Positions 53,835-61,789 of a DNA stretch of 64,000 nucleotides are shown piece by piece. The DNA comes from Atlantibacter subterraneus (GTDB lineage Bacteria; Pseudomonadota; Gammaproteobacteria; Enterobacterales; Enterobacteriaceae): contig NZ_VLPS01000011.1 in assembly GCF_007570865.1 (NCBI RefSeq), positions 62,001 to 126,000 of the forward strand, read 5' to 3'. Position 1 is the first letter of the stretch; the number at the start of each line of letters is the position of its first letter. The notes under the pieces were generated by a model. That model made no database searches. It was not told where the DNA came from and saw only the letters and a list, made by a program, of their open reading frames with translations. The position numbers and the translations under genes were made by a program.

Positions 53835-55871
53835 ATGAAATCACAACGCACCGACATTAAGGGTATTGAGCTTATTACGTCTGACGACGGTTTTACGCTT
53901 GCATACCACTCACGGCTTATTTTACGTCACAGCTCGCAATCTCCGTGTTTATGGGTTGGCGCGGGCGAAGCGGATATCGAGATGTTCCGCGGCAACTTCA
54001 GCATTAAAGACAAGCTGAACGAAAAAGTGGCGCTTAACCAGGCGACGGTCGTTGCACAGCCGCAAGGCTGGGCGATCCGCTTTACGCGCGGCGACGCTGT
54101 CAGCGCAACGCTGCATATCGGTATCGACAGCCACCAGCGTTTGCTGCTCGAATTGAAAAACGACGCGCCCAGCCATAACCGTATCTGGCTCCGGCTGGCC
54201 GCGCAGCCCGAGGACCATATTTACGGCTGCGGCGAACAGTTCTCTTATTTCGATCTGCGCGGTAAACCCTTCCCGCTGTGGACCAGCGAACAGGGTGTGG
54301 GACGCAATAAACAGACGTATGTCACCTGGCTTGCCGACTGCAAAGAAAATGCGGGCGGCGACTATTACTGGACCTTCTTCCCGCAGCCAACGTTTGTCAG
54401 CACCCAGAAGTATTACTGCCACGTCGACAACAGCTGTTATATGAATTTCGACTTCAGCGCGCCGGAGTTTCACGAACTGGCATTCTGGGAAGATAACGCC
54501 ACGCTGCGTTTCGAATGCGCGCCTACTTATATTGATCTGCTTGAAAAACTCACCGGTCTGCTTGGCCGCCAGCCAGAACTCCCGGACTGGGTTTACGATG
54601 GCGTGACGCTCGGTATCCAGGGCGGGACCGAGGTTTGCCAGAAAAAGCTCGACGCGATGCGCAACGGCGGCGTCAAGGTTAACGGCATCTGGGCGCAGGA
54701 CTGGTCCGGCATCCGCATGACCTCGTTTGGCAAGCGTGTGATGTGGAACTGGAAGTGGAGCAGCGAACTGTATCCGCAGCTTGATCAACGCATCCCGCAG
54801 TGGAAGCGCGAAGGCGTGCAGTTCCTCACCTATATCAATCCGTATGTCGCCAGCGATCGCGATTTGTGCGAAGAGGCGGCAAAACGCGGATATCTCACCA
54901 AAGACGTTAATGGCAAGGACTATCACGTTGAGTTCGGCGAGTTTTACGCGGGGGTTATCGATTTAACCAACCCCGCAGCCTGGGACTGGTACAAAGGCGT
55001 GATTAAACAAAACCTGATTGCGCTCGGCTGCGGCGGCTGGATGGCGGATTTTGGCGAATATCTTCCCACCGACACGGTACTGCACAACGGCGTGAGCGCG
55101 GAAATCATGCATAACGCCTGGCCTGCCCTGTGGGCAAAGTGCAATTACGAAGCGTTGGAGGAAACCGGCAAACTCGGCGAAATCCTGTTCTTTATGCGCG
55201 CCGGTTATTCAGGTAGCCAGAAATACGCCCTGATGATGTGGGCGGGCGATCAGAACGTCGACTGGAGCCTGGATGACGGCCCGGCCTCGGTGATCCCGGC
55301 GGCGCTGTCGCTGGGGATGAGCGGCCACGGTTTGCACCACAGCGATATCGGCGGCTACACCACCCTGTTTGAGATGAAGCGCAGTAAAGAGCTGCTGCTG
55401 CGCTGGTGCGATTTCAGCGCATTCACCCCAATGATGCGCACCCATGAGGGCAACCGTCCGGGGGATAACTGGCAGTTCGACAGTGATGCCGAAACTATCG
55501 CCCACTTCGCCCGCATGACTACCGTCTTTACCACTCTGAAGCCGTATATCAAAGATGCGGTGGCGCAGAATGCAAAATCGGGCCTGCCGGTGATGCGCCC
55601 ACTGTTCCTGCACTATGAGGACGATGCGCATACCTACACGTTGAAATACCAGTATCTGTTTGGCCGCGATCTGCTGGTGGCCCCGGTGTATGAAGAAGGG
55701 CGCAGCGACTGGACGCTCTACCTGCCGGAAGATAACTGGATAAACGTCTGGACAGGCAAGTCGCATCGCGGCGGCGAAGTGACCGTTGATGCCCCGCTCG
55801 GCAAGCCGCCGGTGTTTTATCGCGCAGAGAGTCAATGGGCGCAATTATTCCAGACGCTGCAACGTCTCTGA
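53835..55871 (+). CDS. yihQ: Sulfoquinovosidase (GH31)
   Basis: Retaining alpha-glycosidase that releases sulfoquinovose from sulfoquinovosyl glycerol and related glycosides. It has 678 residues. The residues established for E. coli YihQ are all in place: nucleophile Asp405 (GWMADFGEYLP), acid/base Asp472 (WAGDQNVDW) and the sulfonate-binding Arg301, Trp304 and Tyr508. No signal peptide is seen, so the enzyme is cytoplasmic and the glycoside must be imported first. Confidence 0.97.
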   Translation: MKSQRTDIKGIELITSDDGFTLAYHSRLILRHSSQSPCLWVGAGEADIEMFRGNFSIKDKLNEKVALNQATVVAQPQGWAIRFTRGDAVSATLHIGIDSHQRLLLELKNDAPSHNRIWLRLAAQPEDHIYGCGEQFSYFDLRGKPFPLWTSEQGVGRNKQTYVTWLADCKENAGGDYYWTFFPQPTFVSTQKYYCHVDNSCYMNFDFSAPEFHELAFWEDNATLRFECAPTYIDLLEKLTGLLGRQPELPDWVYDGVTLGIQGGTEVCQKKLDAMRNGGVKVNGIWAQDWSGIRMTSFGKRVMWNWKWSSELYPQLDQRIPQWKREGVQFLTYINPYVASDRDLCEEAAKRGYLTKDVNGKDYHVEFGEFYAGVIDLTNPAAWDWYKGVIKQNLIALGCGGWMADFGEYLPTDTVLHNGVSAEIMHNAWPALWAKCNYEALEETGKLGEILFFMRAGYSGSQKYALMMWAGDQNVDWSLDDGPASVIPAALSLGMSGHGLHHSDIGGYTTLFEMKRSKELLLRWCDFSAFTPMMRTHEGNRPGDNWQFDSDAETIAHFARMTTVFTTLKPYIKDAVAQNAKSGLPVMRPLFLHYEDDAHTYTLKYQYLFGRDLLVAPVYEEGRSDWTLYLPEDNWINVWTGKSHRGGEVTVDAPLGKPPVFYRAESQWAQLFQTLQRL

Positions 55872-55917
55872 GGCAATGGTCATTGTGCAGCAATAATAAA
55901 TAGCTCAAGGAACGATT

Positions 55918-56805
55918 ATGGATTTTTTTACCCTGTTTACGCCTGACGGCATCCAGCTGGATACCGCCGCCATGCTGATCGTCATTGCAATTATGTTTTT
56001 ATATACCTTTGTTGGCATATGCGCCGGTTTTGGCGGCGCATTAACGACGATGCCATTAATTACCTTATTACTGCCGTTAAAAATGGCGGCACCGATGTCG
56101 GTCATTGTCGGTACGGCAACCGCATTATATGCAACCTGGCTTTCACGCAAAGAGACCGACTGGAAATCTGCCATCGTTTTAATTCTGTTTTCGTTTGCCG
56201 GTATTCCTGTCGGGCTCTATGCGCTGGCCTATTTGCCAGACCATATTATGAAAACGGGGTTAGGCGCGTTTCTGATCCTGTATTCCTTTTACAGTCTGTT
56301 TATTCCTCGCCTGCCGGTCTACGACAAACCCTGGATCGCCATGCCGATGGGCGCTATTGCCGGGGCATTGGGATCGGCGTTTTCCACTAACGGGCCGCCG
56401 GTAGTGATCTACGGCATGCTGAGAAATCTTGGTCCGGCGGCGTTCCGCGGCACGCTGAATGCGTTCTTTACCGCCAATAACATCGCGATTATCGGCGGCC
56501 TCGCCACCAGCGGTATTTTGACCGTTTCAACCGTTAAGCTGGTGATGTTCTGCATCCCGACCATGATATTGGGTTCGTTGGTGGGTCAGTATGTGCATAA
56601 GCGTATCTCAGTAAAAGTCTTCCGAATTATCGTCTTTTTATTATTAATCGCCTCCGGCGCGATGTTGATTAAAGGCGCAACAGGAATATCGCCAGCCGCC
56701 GCATTAATACCCGTATTTGGACTGCTGATCGTATTGCAATTGTTATTCGGTAAAAAAGTCGCCGCTATTCGTGAAGCCTGCGAGGCGGAAAAGATCACCC
56801 ACTAA
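55918..56805 (+). CDS. TauE/SafE-type permease, candidate sulfonate exporter
   Basis: A 295-residue, roughly eight-helix membrane protein of the TauE/SafE (sulfite exporter) family. The two repeated half-units show in GICAGFGGALTTMPLITLLL (residues ~33-52) and GAIAGALGSAFSTNGPPVVIYG (~143-164). It lies 46 bases after yihQ and 29 bases before yihP. The E. coli K-12 yih cluster has no such gene, whereas TauE-type genes accompany other sulfoquinovose pathways. Export of dihydroxypropanesulfonate, the dead-end product, is the natural hypothesis. Confidence 0.8.
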   Translation: MDFFTLFTPDGIQLDTAAMLIVIAIMFLYTFVGICAGFGGALTTMPLITLLLPLKMAAPMSVIVGTATALYATWLSRKETDWKSAIVLILFSFAGIPVGLYALAYLPDHIMKTGLGAFLILYSFYSLFIPRLPVYDKPWIAMPMGAIAGALGSAFSTNGPPVVIYGMLRNLGPAAFRGTLNAFFTANNIAIIGGLATSGILTVSTVKLVMFCIPTMILGSLVGQYVHKRISVKVFRIIVFLLLIASGAMLIKGATGISPAAALIPVFGLLIVLQLLFGKKVAAIREACEAEKITH

Positions 56806-56834
56806 TCTGCTTATTAAGCCAATGGAGAAGGTCT

Positions 56835-58211
56835 ATGGGTCAGGTAAGTCCGGAAAAATTGCGCCTGTCGCTGAAAGAAAAGATCGCCTATGGCATGGGC
56901 GATTTAGGTTCGAATATCTTGCTGGATATCGGCACACTTTATTTATTGAAGTTTTATACCGATATTTTGGGCCTGCCGGGCACCTATGGCGGGATTATCT
57001 TTTTAATTTCCAAATTTTTTACCGCCTTTACCGATATGGGAACGGGTATCATGCTCGACTCGCGGCGCAATATCGGCCCGAAAGGGAAATTTCGCCCCTT
57101 CGTGCTGTACGCCGCCTTCCCTGTGACCTTACTGGCTATCGCCAACTTTGTCGGCACGCCGTTTGAAGTGACCGGGAAAACCGTGATGGCGACGGCACTG
57201 TTCATGCTTTATGGCCTGTTCTTCAGCATGATGAACTGCTCCTATGGCGCAATGGTACCCGCTATCACCAAAAACCCCGATGAGCGGGCTTCTCTGGCAG
57301 CCTGGCGTCAGGGTGGCGCAACGCTGGGCTTGCTGTTATGTACGGTGGGTTTTATCCCGGTGATGAATCTGGTCGAGGGGAATCCTCAGCTCGGCTATAT
57401 CTTTGCCGCCACGCTGTTTTCTGTTTGCGGGCTGTTCTGTATGTGGCGCTGCTATGCAGGCGTTCAGGAGCGGTATATCGACCCGCAACCCGCTAACCCT
57501 GCGCATAAACCCGGTTTACTGCAGTCGTTTCGCGCCATTGCCGGGAACCGCCCGCTGTTTATTCTCTGCATCGCCAACCTGTGTACCCTCGGCGCGTTTA
57601 ACGTCAAACTCGCCATTCAGGTTTACTACACCCAGTACGTGCTGAATGACCCGATTTTATTGTCATACATGGGGTTTTTCAGTATGGGCTGCATCTTCTT
57701 TGGCGTCTTGCTGATGCCTGCCGCCGTGCGCCGCTTTGGTAAGAAAAAGGTATATATCGGCGGCCTGCTCATTTGGGTCGCTGGCGATCTGCTCAACTAC
57801 ACCCTGGGCGGTGGTTCAGTCAGCTTTGTCGCGTTTTCCTGCCTGGCGTTCTTTGGCTCCGCCTTCGTTAACAGCCTCAACTGGGCACTGGTTTCCGACA
57901 CGGTCGAATACGGCGAGTGGCGCACCGGCGTGCGTTCTGAAGGCACGGTCTATACCGGTTTTACCTTCTTCAGAAAAGTCTCCCAGGCGCTGGCGGGTTT
58001 CTTCCCCGGCTGGATGCTGACACAAATCGGTTATGTGCCTAACGTGGTGCAATCTGCCGGTACGGTTGAGGGCTTGCGGGAACTGATTTTTATTTGGCCC
58101 GCCGCGCTTGCCGTGGTCACGATTGTGGCGATGGGATGCTTCTATAACCTCAATGAGAAGCTGTATATCCGCATTGTAGAAGAGATCGAGATGCGTAAGC
58201 GTCCGGCGTGA
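56835..58211 (+). CDS. yihP: GPH-family sugar/sulfonate transporter YihP
   Basis: A 458-residue, twelve-helix glycoside-pentoside-hexuronide:cation symporter. The GPH signatures are KIAYGMGDLGSNILLDIGTLYLL near the N-terminus and KGKFRPFVLY. It shares about half its sequence with the next gene, yihO; the pair is an old duplication kept in E. coli. Import of a sulfoquinovoside or efflux of dihydroxypropanesulfonate has been proposed for YihP; neither can be read from the sequence. The stop overlaps the frame of yihO. Confidence 0.93.
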   Translation: MGQVSPEKLRLSLKEKIAYGMGDLGSNILLDIGTLYLLKFYTDILGLPGTYGGIIFLISKFFTAFTDMGTGIMLDSRRNIGPKGKFRPFVLYAAFPVTLLAIANFVGTPFEVTGKTVMATALFMLYGLFFSMMNCSYGAMVPAITKNPDERASLAAWRQGGATLGLLLCTVGFIPVMNLVEGNPQLGYIFAATLFSVCGLFCMWRCYAGVQERYIDPQPANPAHKPGLLQSFRAIAGNRPLFILCIANLCTLGAFNVKLAIQVYYTQYVLNDPILLSYMGFFSMGCIFFGVLLMPAAVRRFGKKKVYIGGLLIWVAGDLLNYTLGGGSVSFVAFSCLAFFGSAFVNSLNWALVSDTVEYGEWRTGVRSEGTVYTGFTFFRKVSQALAGFFPGWMLTQIGYVPNVVQSAGTVEGLRELIFIWPAALAVVTIVAMGCFYNLNEKLYIRIVEEIEMRKRPA

Positions 58212-58234
58212 AAACGACTGTAACGAGGATCGAC

Positions 58235-59659
58235 ATGAACACCAGCCCTGATCCGTTAACCCTCAAACTGAGCCTGCGAGAGAAATGCGCCTATGGAATG
58301 GGCGATGTCGGCTCAAACCTGATGTTGTCCATCGGTACGCTGTATCTTTTAAAGTTTTATACCGATGAGCTGGGCCTGCCCGCGTTTTACGGCGGCGTGA
58401 TATTTCTGGTGGCGAAGTTCTTTACCGCGTTCACCGATATGCTAACCGGCGTGCTGCTGGACTCGCGTCGCACTATCGGCCCGAAGGGAAAATTCAGGCC
58501 CTTTATTCTGTATGCTTCAATCCCGGTTGCACTGGTGGCCACAGCGCAGTTTATGACTAACGGTTTTGAGCTACCGGTAAAAACCGCCGTGGCAACGGTG
58601 CTGTTTATGCTGTTCGGCCTGTTCTACAGCCTGATGAATTGTTCCTACGGCGCAATGGTGCCTGCCATTACCAAAAACCCCAATGAACGCGCCCAGCTCG
58701 CCGCCTGGCGTCAGGGAGGTGCAACGGTCGGTTTATTGATTTGCACCGTTGGGTTTATGCCGATTCAGGCGATGTTTAACGCCAGTTCATCATTAGGTTA
58801 TCTGATGGCGGCCATGCTGTTTGTTACTGGTGGGCTTTGCTGCATCTGGTGGTGCTACAGCGGCGTTAAAGAGCGCTATGTGGAGGTCATGCCAGCTCAT
58901 CATAAGCCGAGCATTTTAAAATCGTTTTGCGCGATCTTCCGTAACCCCCCGCTGTTGGTGCTGTGTATTGCGAATCTGTGCACGCTGGCGGCTTTTAACA
59001 TTAAGCTGGCGATTCAGGTTTATTACACCCAGTACGTACTCAACGATATCCACCTGCTGTCATGGATGGGATTTTTCAGTATGGGCTGCATCCTGGTGGG
59101 GGTGCTGTTAGTCCCTACTGTGGTTAAACGCTTCGGCAAGAAGCAGGTCTACCTGGGTGGGTTAATCCTCTGGGCAGTAGGCGATGTGTTGAACTTTTGC
59201 TGGGGCAGCAGTTCGCTGATGTTTGTGTTGTTTTCCTGCATGGCATTCTTCGGCACCGCCTTTGTGAATAGCCTTAACTGGGCGCTGGTACCGGATACGG
59301 TGGAATACGGCGAATGGAAAACCGGTATTCGCGCCGAAGGTTCGGTTTATACCGGTTATACCTTTTCGCGAAAAATTTCCGCCGCGCTGGCTGGATTCCT
59401 GCCGGGCATTATGTTGACCCAGATCGGCTATATCCCGCATATCGCCCAGAGCGAGGCAACGCTGTTGGGTTTGCGTCAGCTTATTTTTCTCTGGCCCTGC
59501 AGTCTGGCGATTATCGCCGCAGTAACCATGGGGCTGTTTTATAAACTTAATGAACAACGTTTCGCTTTTATTATTGAGGAACTTGGAAAACGCAAAAAAC
59601 ATTTTTCCCCTGAACCTGAAATGAAGAAAGAAAATAAAGCGTCAGCCGTCACTTTATAA
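58235..59659 (+). CDS. yihO: GPH-family sulfoquinovoside importer YihO
   Basis: A 474-residue GPH transporter close to E. coli YihO over its whole length (TLKLSLREKCAYGMGDVGSN; WALVPDTVEYGEWKTGIRAE). It is the presumed importer of sulfoquinovose or sulfoquinovosyl glycerol. I chose the ATG at 58235, preceded by AACGAGG at a good distance; the frame is open from an ATG at 58208 that overlaps yihP. The C-terminus is a charged tail rich in Lys and Glu. Confidence 0.93.
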   Translation: MNTSPDPLTLKLSLREKCAYGMGDVGSNLMLSIGTLYLLKFYTDELGLPAFYGGVIFLVAKFFTAFTDMLTGVLLDSRRTIGPKGKFRPFILYASIPVALVATAQFMTNGFELPVKTAVATVLFMLFGLFYSLMNCSYGAMVPAITKNPNERAQLAAWRQGGATVGLLICTVGFMPIQAMFNASSSLGYLMAAMLFVTGGLCCIWWCYSGVKERYVEVMPAHHKPSILKSFCAIFRNPPLLVLCIANLCTLAAFNIKLAIQVYYTQYVLNDIHLLSWMGFFSMGCILVGVLLVPTVVKRFGKKQVYLGGLILWAVGDVLNFCWGSSSLMFVLFSCMAFFGTAFVNSLNWALVPDTVEYGEWKTGIRAEGSVYTGYTFSRKISAALAGFLPGIMLTQIGYIPHIAQSEATLLGLRQLIFLWPCSLAIIAAVTMGLFYKLNEQRFAFIIEELGKRKKHFSPEPEMKKENKASAVTL

Positions 59660-59738
59660 CTAAAAACCTGGCCGTAATACGTTGCCTTCGTGCCTCGCAC
59701 AAGGGCGGCTTTTCTGTACTTGATACATGGAAAAAATA

Positions 59739-60425
59739 ATGAAAAAACTTCTCACAGCAGCGTTGGTGTTGTCCGTTTCCAGCCCGGTTTTTGCCGGAGC
59801 CTATGTAGAAACCCGTGAAGCCTATAACACCGCTTCCGATCTGCACGAGGTCATTCTCAGGGCAGGTTATAACTTTGATATGGGTGCAGGCATTATGGCA
59901 ACAAATGCCTATAACATCGGCAGATGGGATGAAATTAAGCACAGCTATAATGAAATCGAAGGCTGGTATCCACTTTTCAGGCCCACTGATAAATTAACCT
60001 TTCAACCTGGCGGATTAATTAATGACAACAAGGATGGTTCCGGCGGCGCAGTTTATTTAGATACCAATTACAAATTTACTCCGTGGTTTAATCTGACCTT
60101 TCGCTACCGTTATAACCACAATAATTATGATACCCCTGACCTTAACGGCGATATGAATAAAAATGATACCCACGAGTTTGCCAACTACTGGAATTTTAAA
60201 GTCACCGACCAGTTCACCTGGATCTTTGAACCCCATTTTTTTCAGCGTGTAAACGACTACCACAGCAAAAATGGTAAAGACCATCACTGGGAAATTACTA
60301 ATGGATTTCGATACAAAGTCGACCAACATTGGTTGCCGTATCTGGAATTGCAGTGGCTGGACCGGTGGAATGCGTATAACAAGGAGCAGTACCGTATACG
60401 GGTAGGGTTGCGGTATTCGTTTTAA
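59739..60425 (+). CDS. ompL: Outer-membrane porin OmpL (KdgM family)
   Basis: A 228-residue protein with a cleavable signal peptide (MKKLLTAALVLSVSSPVFA, then GAYVETRE). The mature part is a small beta-barrel of the KdgM family ending in an aromatic residue (RVGLRYSF), as outer-membrane proteins do. It is close to E. coli OmpL and probably lets sulfoquinovosides cross the outer membrane. I chose the ATG at 59739 over one at 59727 because it starts the signal peptide directly. A terminator follows. Confidence 0.93.
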   Translation: MKKLLTAALVLSVSSPVFAGAYVETREAYNTASDLHEVILRAGYNFDMGAGIMATNAYNIGRWDEIKHSYNEIEGWYPLFRPTDKLTFQPGGLINDNKDGSGGAVYLDTNYKFTPWFNLTFRYRYNHNNYDTPDLNGDMNKNDTHEFANYWNFKVTDQFTWIFEPHFFQRVNDYHSKNGKDHHWEITNGFRYKVDQHWLPYLELQWLDRWNAYNKEQYRIRVGLRYSF

Positions 60426-60430
60426 AAAAA

Positions 60431-60460
60431 AGCCCGGGATTGTTAATATCATCCCGGGTC
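60431..60460 (+). terminator. Terminator after ompL
   Basis: CCCGGGAT (60433-60440) pairs with ATCCCGGG (60451-60458) across a 10-base loop. It ends the yihU-to-ompL transcript. Confidence 0.7.
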
Positions 60461-60511
60461 ATTTAGTGAAATGACCAACAGTACCACTTTTAAAAAATCA
60501 TCAATTTCACT

Positions 60512-60937
60512 TTAACTCACTTGAAGATGAAATTTTTTATAGTAATAGTACGTAATTTCATTTGTCACCCAGGTTATAGTTGTTGCGATAAGTGTCGCAA
60601 CTACCAGGTAAAGTATAACTTCAATAGAGTCTCCACATAAACTACTTTGAGCTGATGTATTACACATAAGAAATGCATCGATGTGTTCATATGTGCCAAT
60701 CTTTAAAGGAATAACTGCAAATACCGTGAAATAGACCCCTCCTCCTATAATAGATATCCAGTTTTGTGAAGCACAGATACCCAGTATAACAACATAAATT
60801 AAAAAACTAATTATCATATAAAAAATCAAAACTAACCATGTAATACTATAGTTATTTTTATACAAAAAAGCACAAAAAATAATAGATATTATTATCGATA
60901 TCATAAACAATAAGAAATAATTTATTATGTTCATCAT
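60512..60937 (-). CDS. Small multi-pass membrane protein, candidate immunity protein
   Basis: A 141-residue hydrophobic protein that I do not recognise. About four transmembrane segments are visible: residues ~5-25 (a very Ile/Phe-rich helix), ~30-52, ~60-80 and ~105-125, plus two cysteines in the loop CNTSAQSSLCGD. The ATG at 60937 starts three bases after the stop codon of the Tlde1-like gene, so the two are translated from one message. The DNA is very AT-rich. Tlde1-type toxins act in the periplasm and are paired with membrane or periplasmic immunity proteins, hence the guess. A TTG at 60949 is an alternative start. Confidence 0.6.
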   Translation of the reverse strand: MMNIINYFLLFMISIIISIIFCAFLYKNNYSITWLVLIFYMIISFLIYVVILGICASQNWISIIGGGVYFTVFAVIPLKIGTYEHIDAFLMCNTSAQSSLCGDSIEVILYLVVATLIATTITWVTNEITYYYYKKFHLQVS

Positions 60938-60938
60938 T

Positions 60939-61621
60939 CTATAATCCAACCGTTATTTTACCATAGGCCTCTATCGAGGTACCCGGTATTAACATTTTGT
61001 GAGTATATGATAAAGCTCTTCTTAATCTATAGAATTCTTCACGTCTACAAAAAGTGATACAACCATCAGAAACACCTGTACCATCGGGCCGCAAAGGATG
61101 TAGCCTAAAAGCCGACCTTGAACGTATGTCATACGCATGTGAAAGATCACACGTACTTGTTTCCCTCCATTTTTGAGATCCCCATCTGGCATTTCTCATG
61201 TACGTGGCATCAGTTCTATTTAAATAATCATAATTACTCAGAGGTGAACTGTATGTTATGAAAGCATGTATATCATTAATTTTCTCTTGATCTCCACAAC
61301 CTAAAAAGGATTTGAACACAACTATTGTTTGATCATTAATTGAACCATCATCTTTAAATAACGCAAACCAATCATCATAAACATTTCCTGTCCGGAATTC
61401 TTTTTCTTTTTTTTTAACCAACTGCCAAATCCGCCAGTTGGGCGATCAACTATCCAGTATATGCCTAGTGGTATAGGACCATTCTTTTCCATATAATAAT
61501 TTGCATTATTTTTTAGCTCCCCAAGCCCTGTAAAAACGTCGAAATTGCCTACGCCCACACAAATTAGCTTGAGGTTATTTTCAGCTGAAACATCTCGAAG
61601 ATTTAAATAACAGTAAATCAT
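60939..61621 (-). CDS. DUF2778/Tlde1-like effector, split by a -1 frameshift at an A9 run
   Basis: Two overlapping frames encode one DUF2778 (Tlde1, L,D-transpeptidase-like) protein. Frame 0 runs from the ATG at 61621 (preceded by GGTGGGG) through ICVGVGNFDVFTGLG and PIPLGIYWIVDRPTGGFG, then stops early at 61322. Frame -1 continues to 60939 with RLHPLRPDGTGVSDGCITF, which holds the catalytic-type His and Cys. The joint falls in the nine A residues at 61415-61407 (plus-strand T run), which contain A AAA AAG in the frame-0 phase. A single -1 slip yields a full protein of about 227 residues. It may be recoded, phase-broken or a sequencing error. Confidence 0.7.
61406..61441 (-). promoter_or_regulatory. 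Candidate frameshift/slippage signal in the effector gene
   Basis: On the minus strand a perfect 7-bp hairpin (CCAACTG at 61441-61435, CAGTTGG at 61424-61418, 10-base loop) is followed after two bases by AAAAAAAAAG (61415-61406). The final A AAA AAG (61412-61406) is the same heptamer used in E. coli dnaX, and frame 0 reads ...AAA AAA AAG. A run of nine A can also cause RNA polymerase slippage, which an upstream hairpin could promote. Confidence 0.55.
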
Positions 61622-61636
61622 AATCAACCCCACCAT

Positions 61637-61789
61637 TCCTCGAATAGGAGAGTTTAATTTATAGTGTTTTTGCTATTTTATTTGATGGTACTTTCAAAAA
61701 AACAATAAATAGGAAAAAATTTAATTCATTGGCATCCAAATAAAAAAGCCGCTGAAATTCAGCGGCTTTTTCGCATCACTCAAACAATC
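61637..61789. other. Spacer between typA and the effector gene, with the typA terminator
   Basis: AT-rich spacer that must hold the promoter of the effector gene next to the typA end. The stem AAAAAGCCGCTGA-AATT-CAGCGGCTTTTT at about 61742-61771 is a strong bidirectional-type terminator for typA on the minus strand. Confidence 0.75.

Noticed and set aside
53949-54926. A 325-codon frame antisense to yihQ
   Set aside because: It covers catalytic parts of an intact GH31 gene; long antisense frames are common in GC-rich coding DNA.
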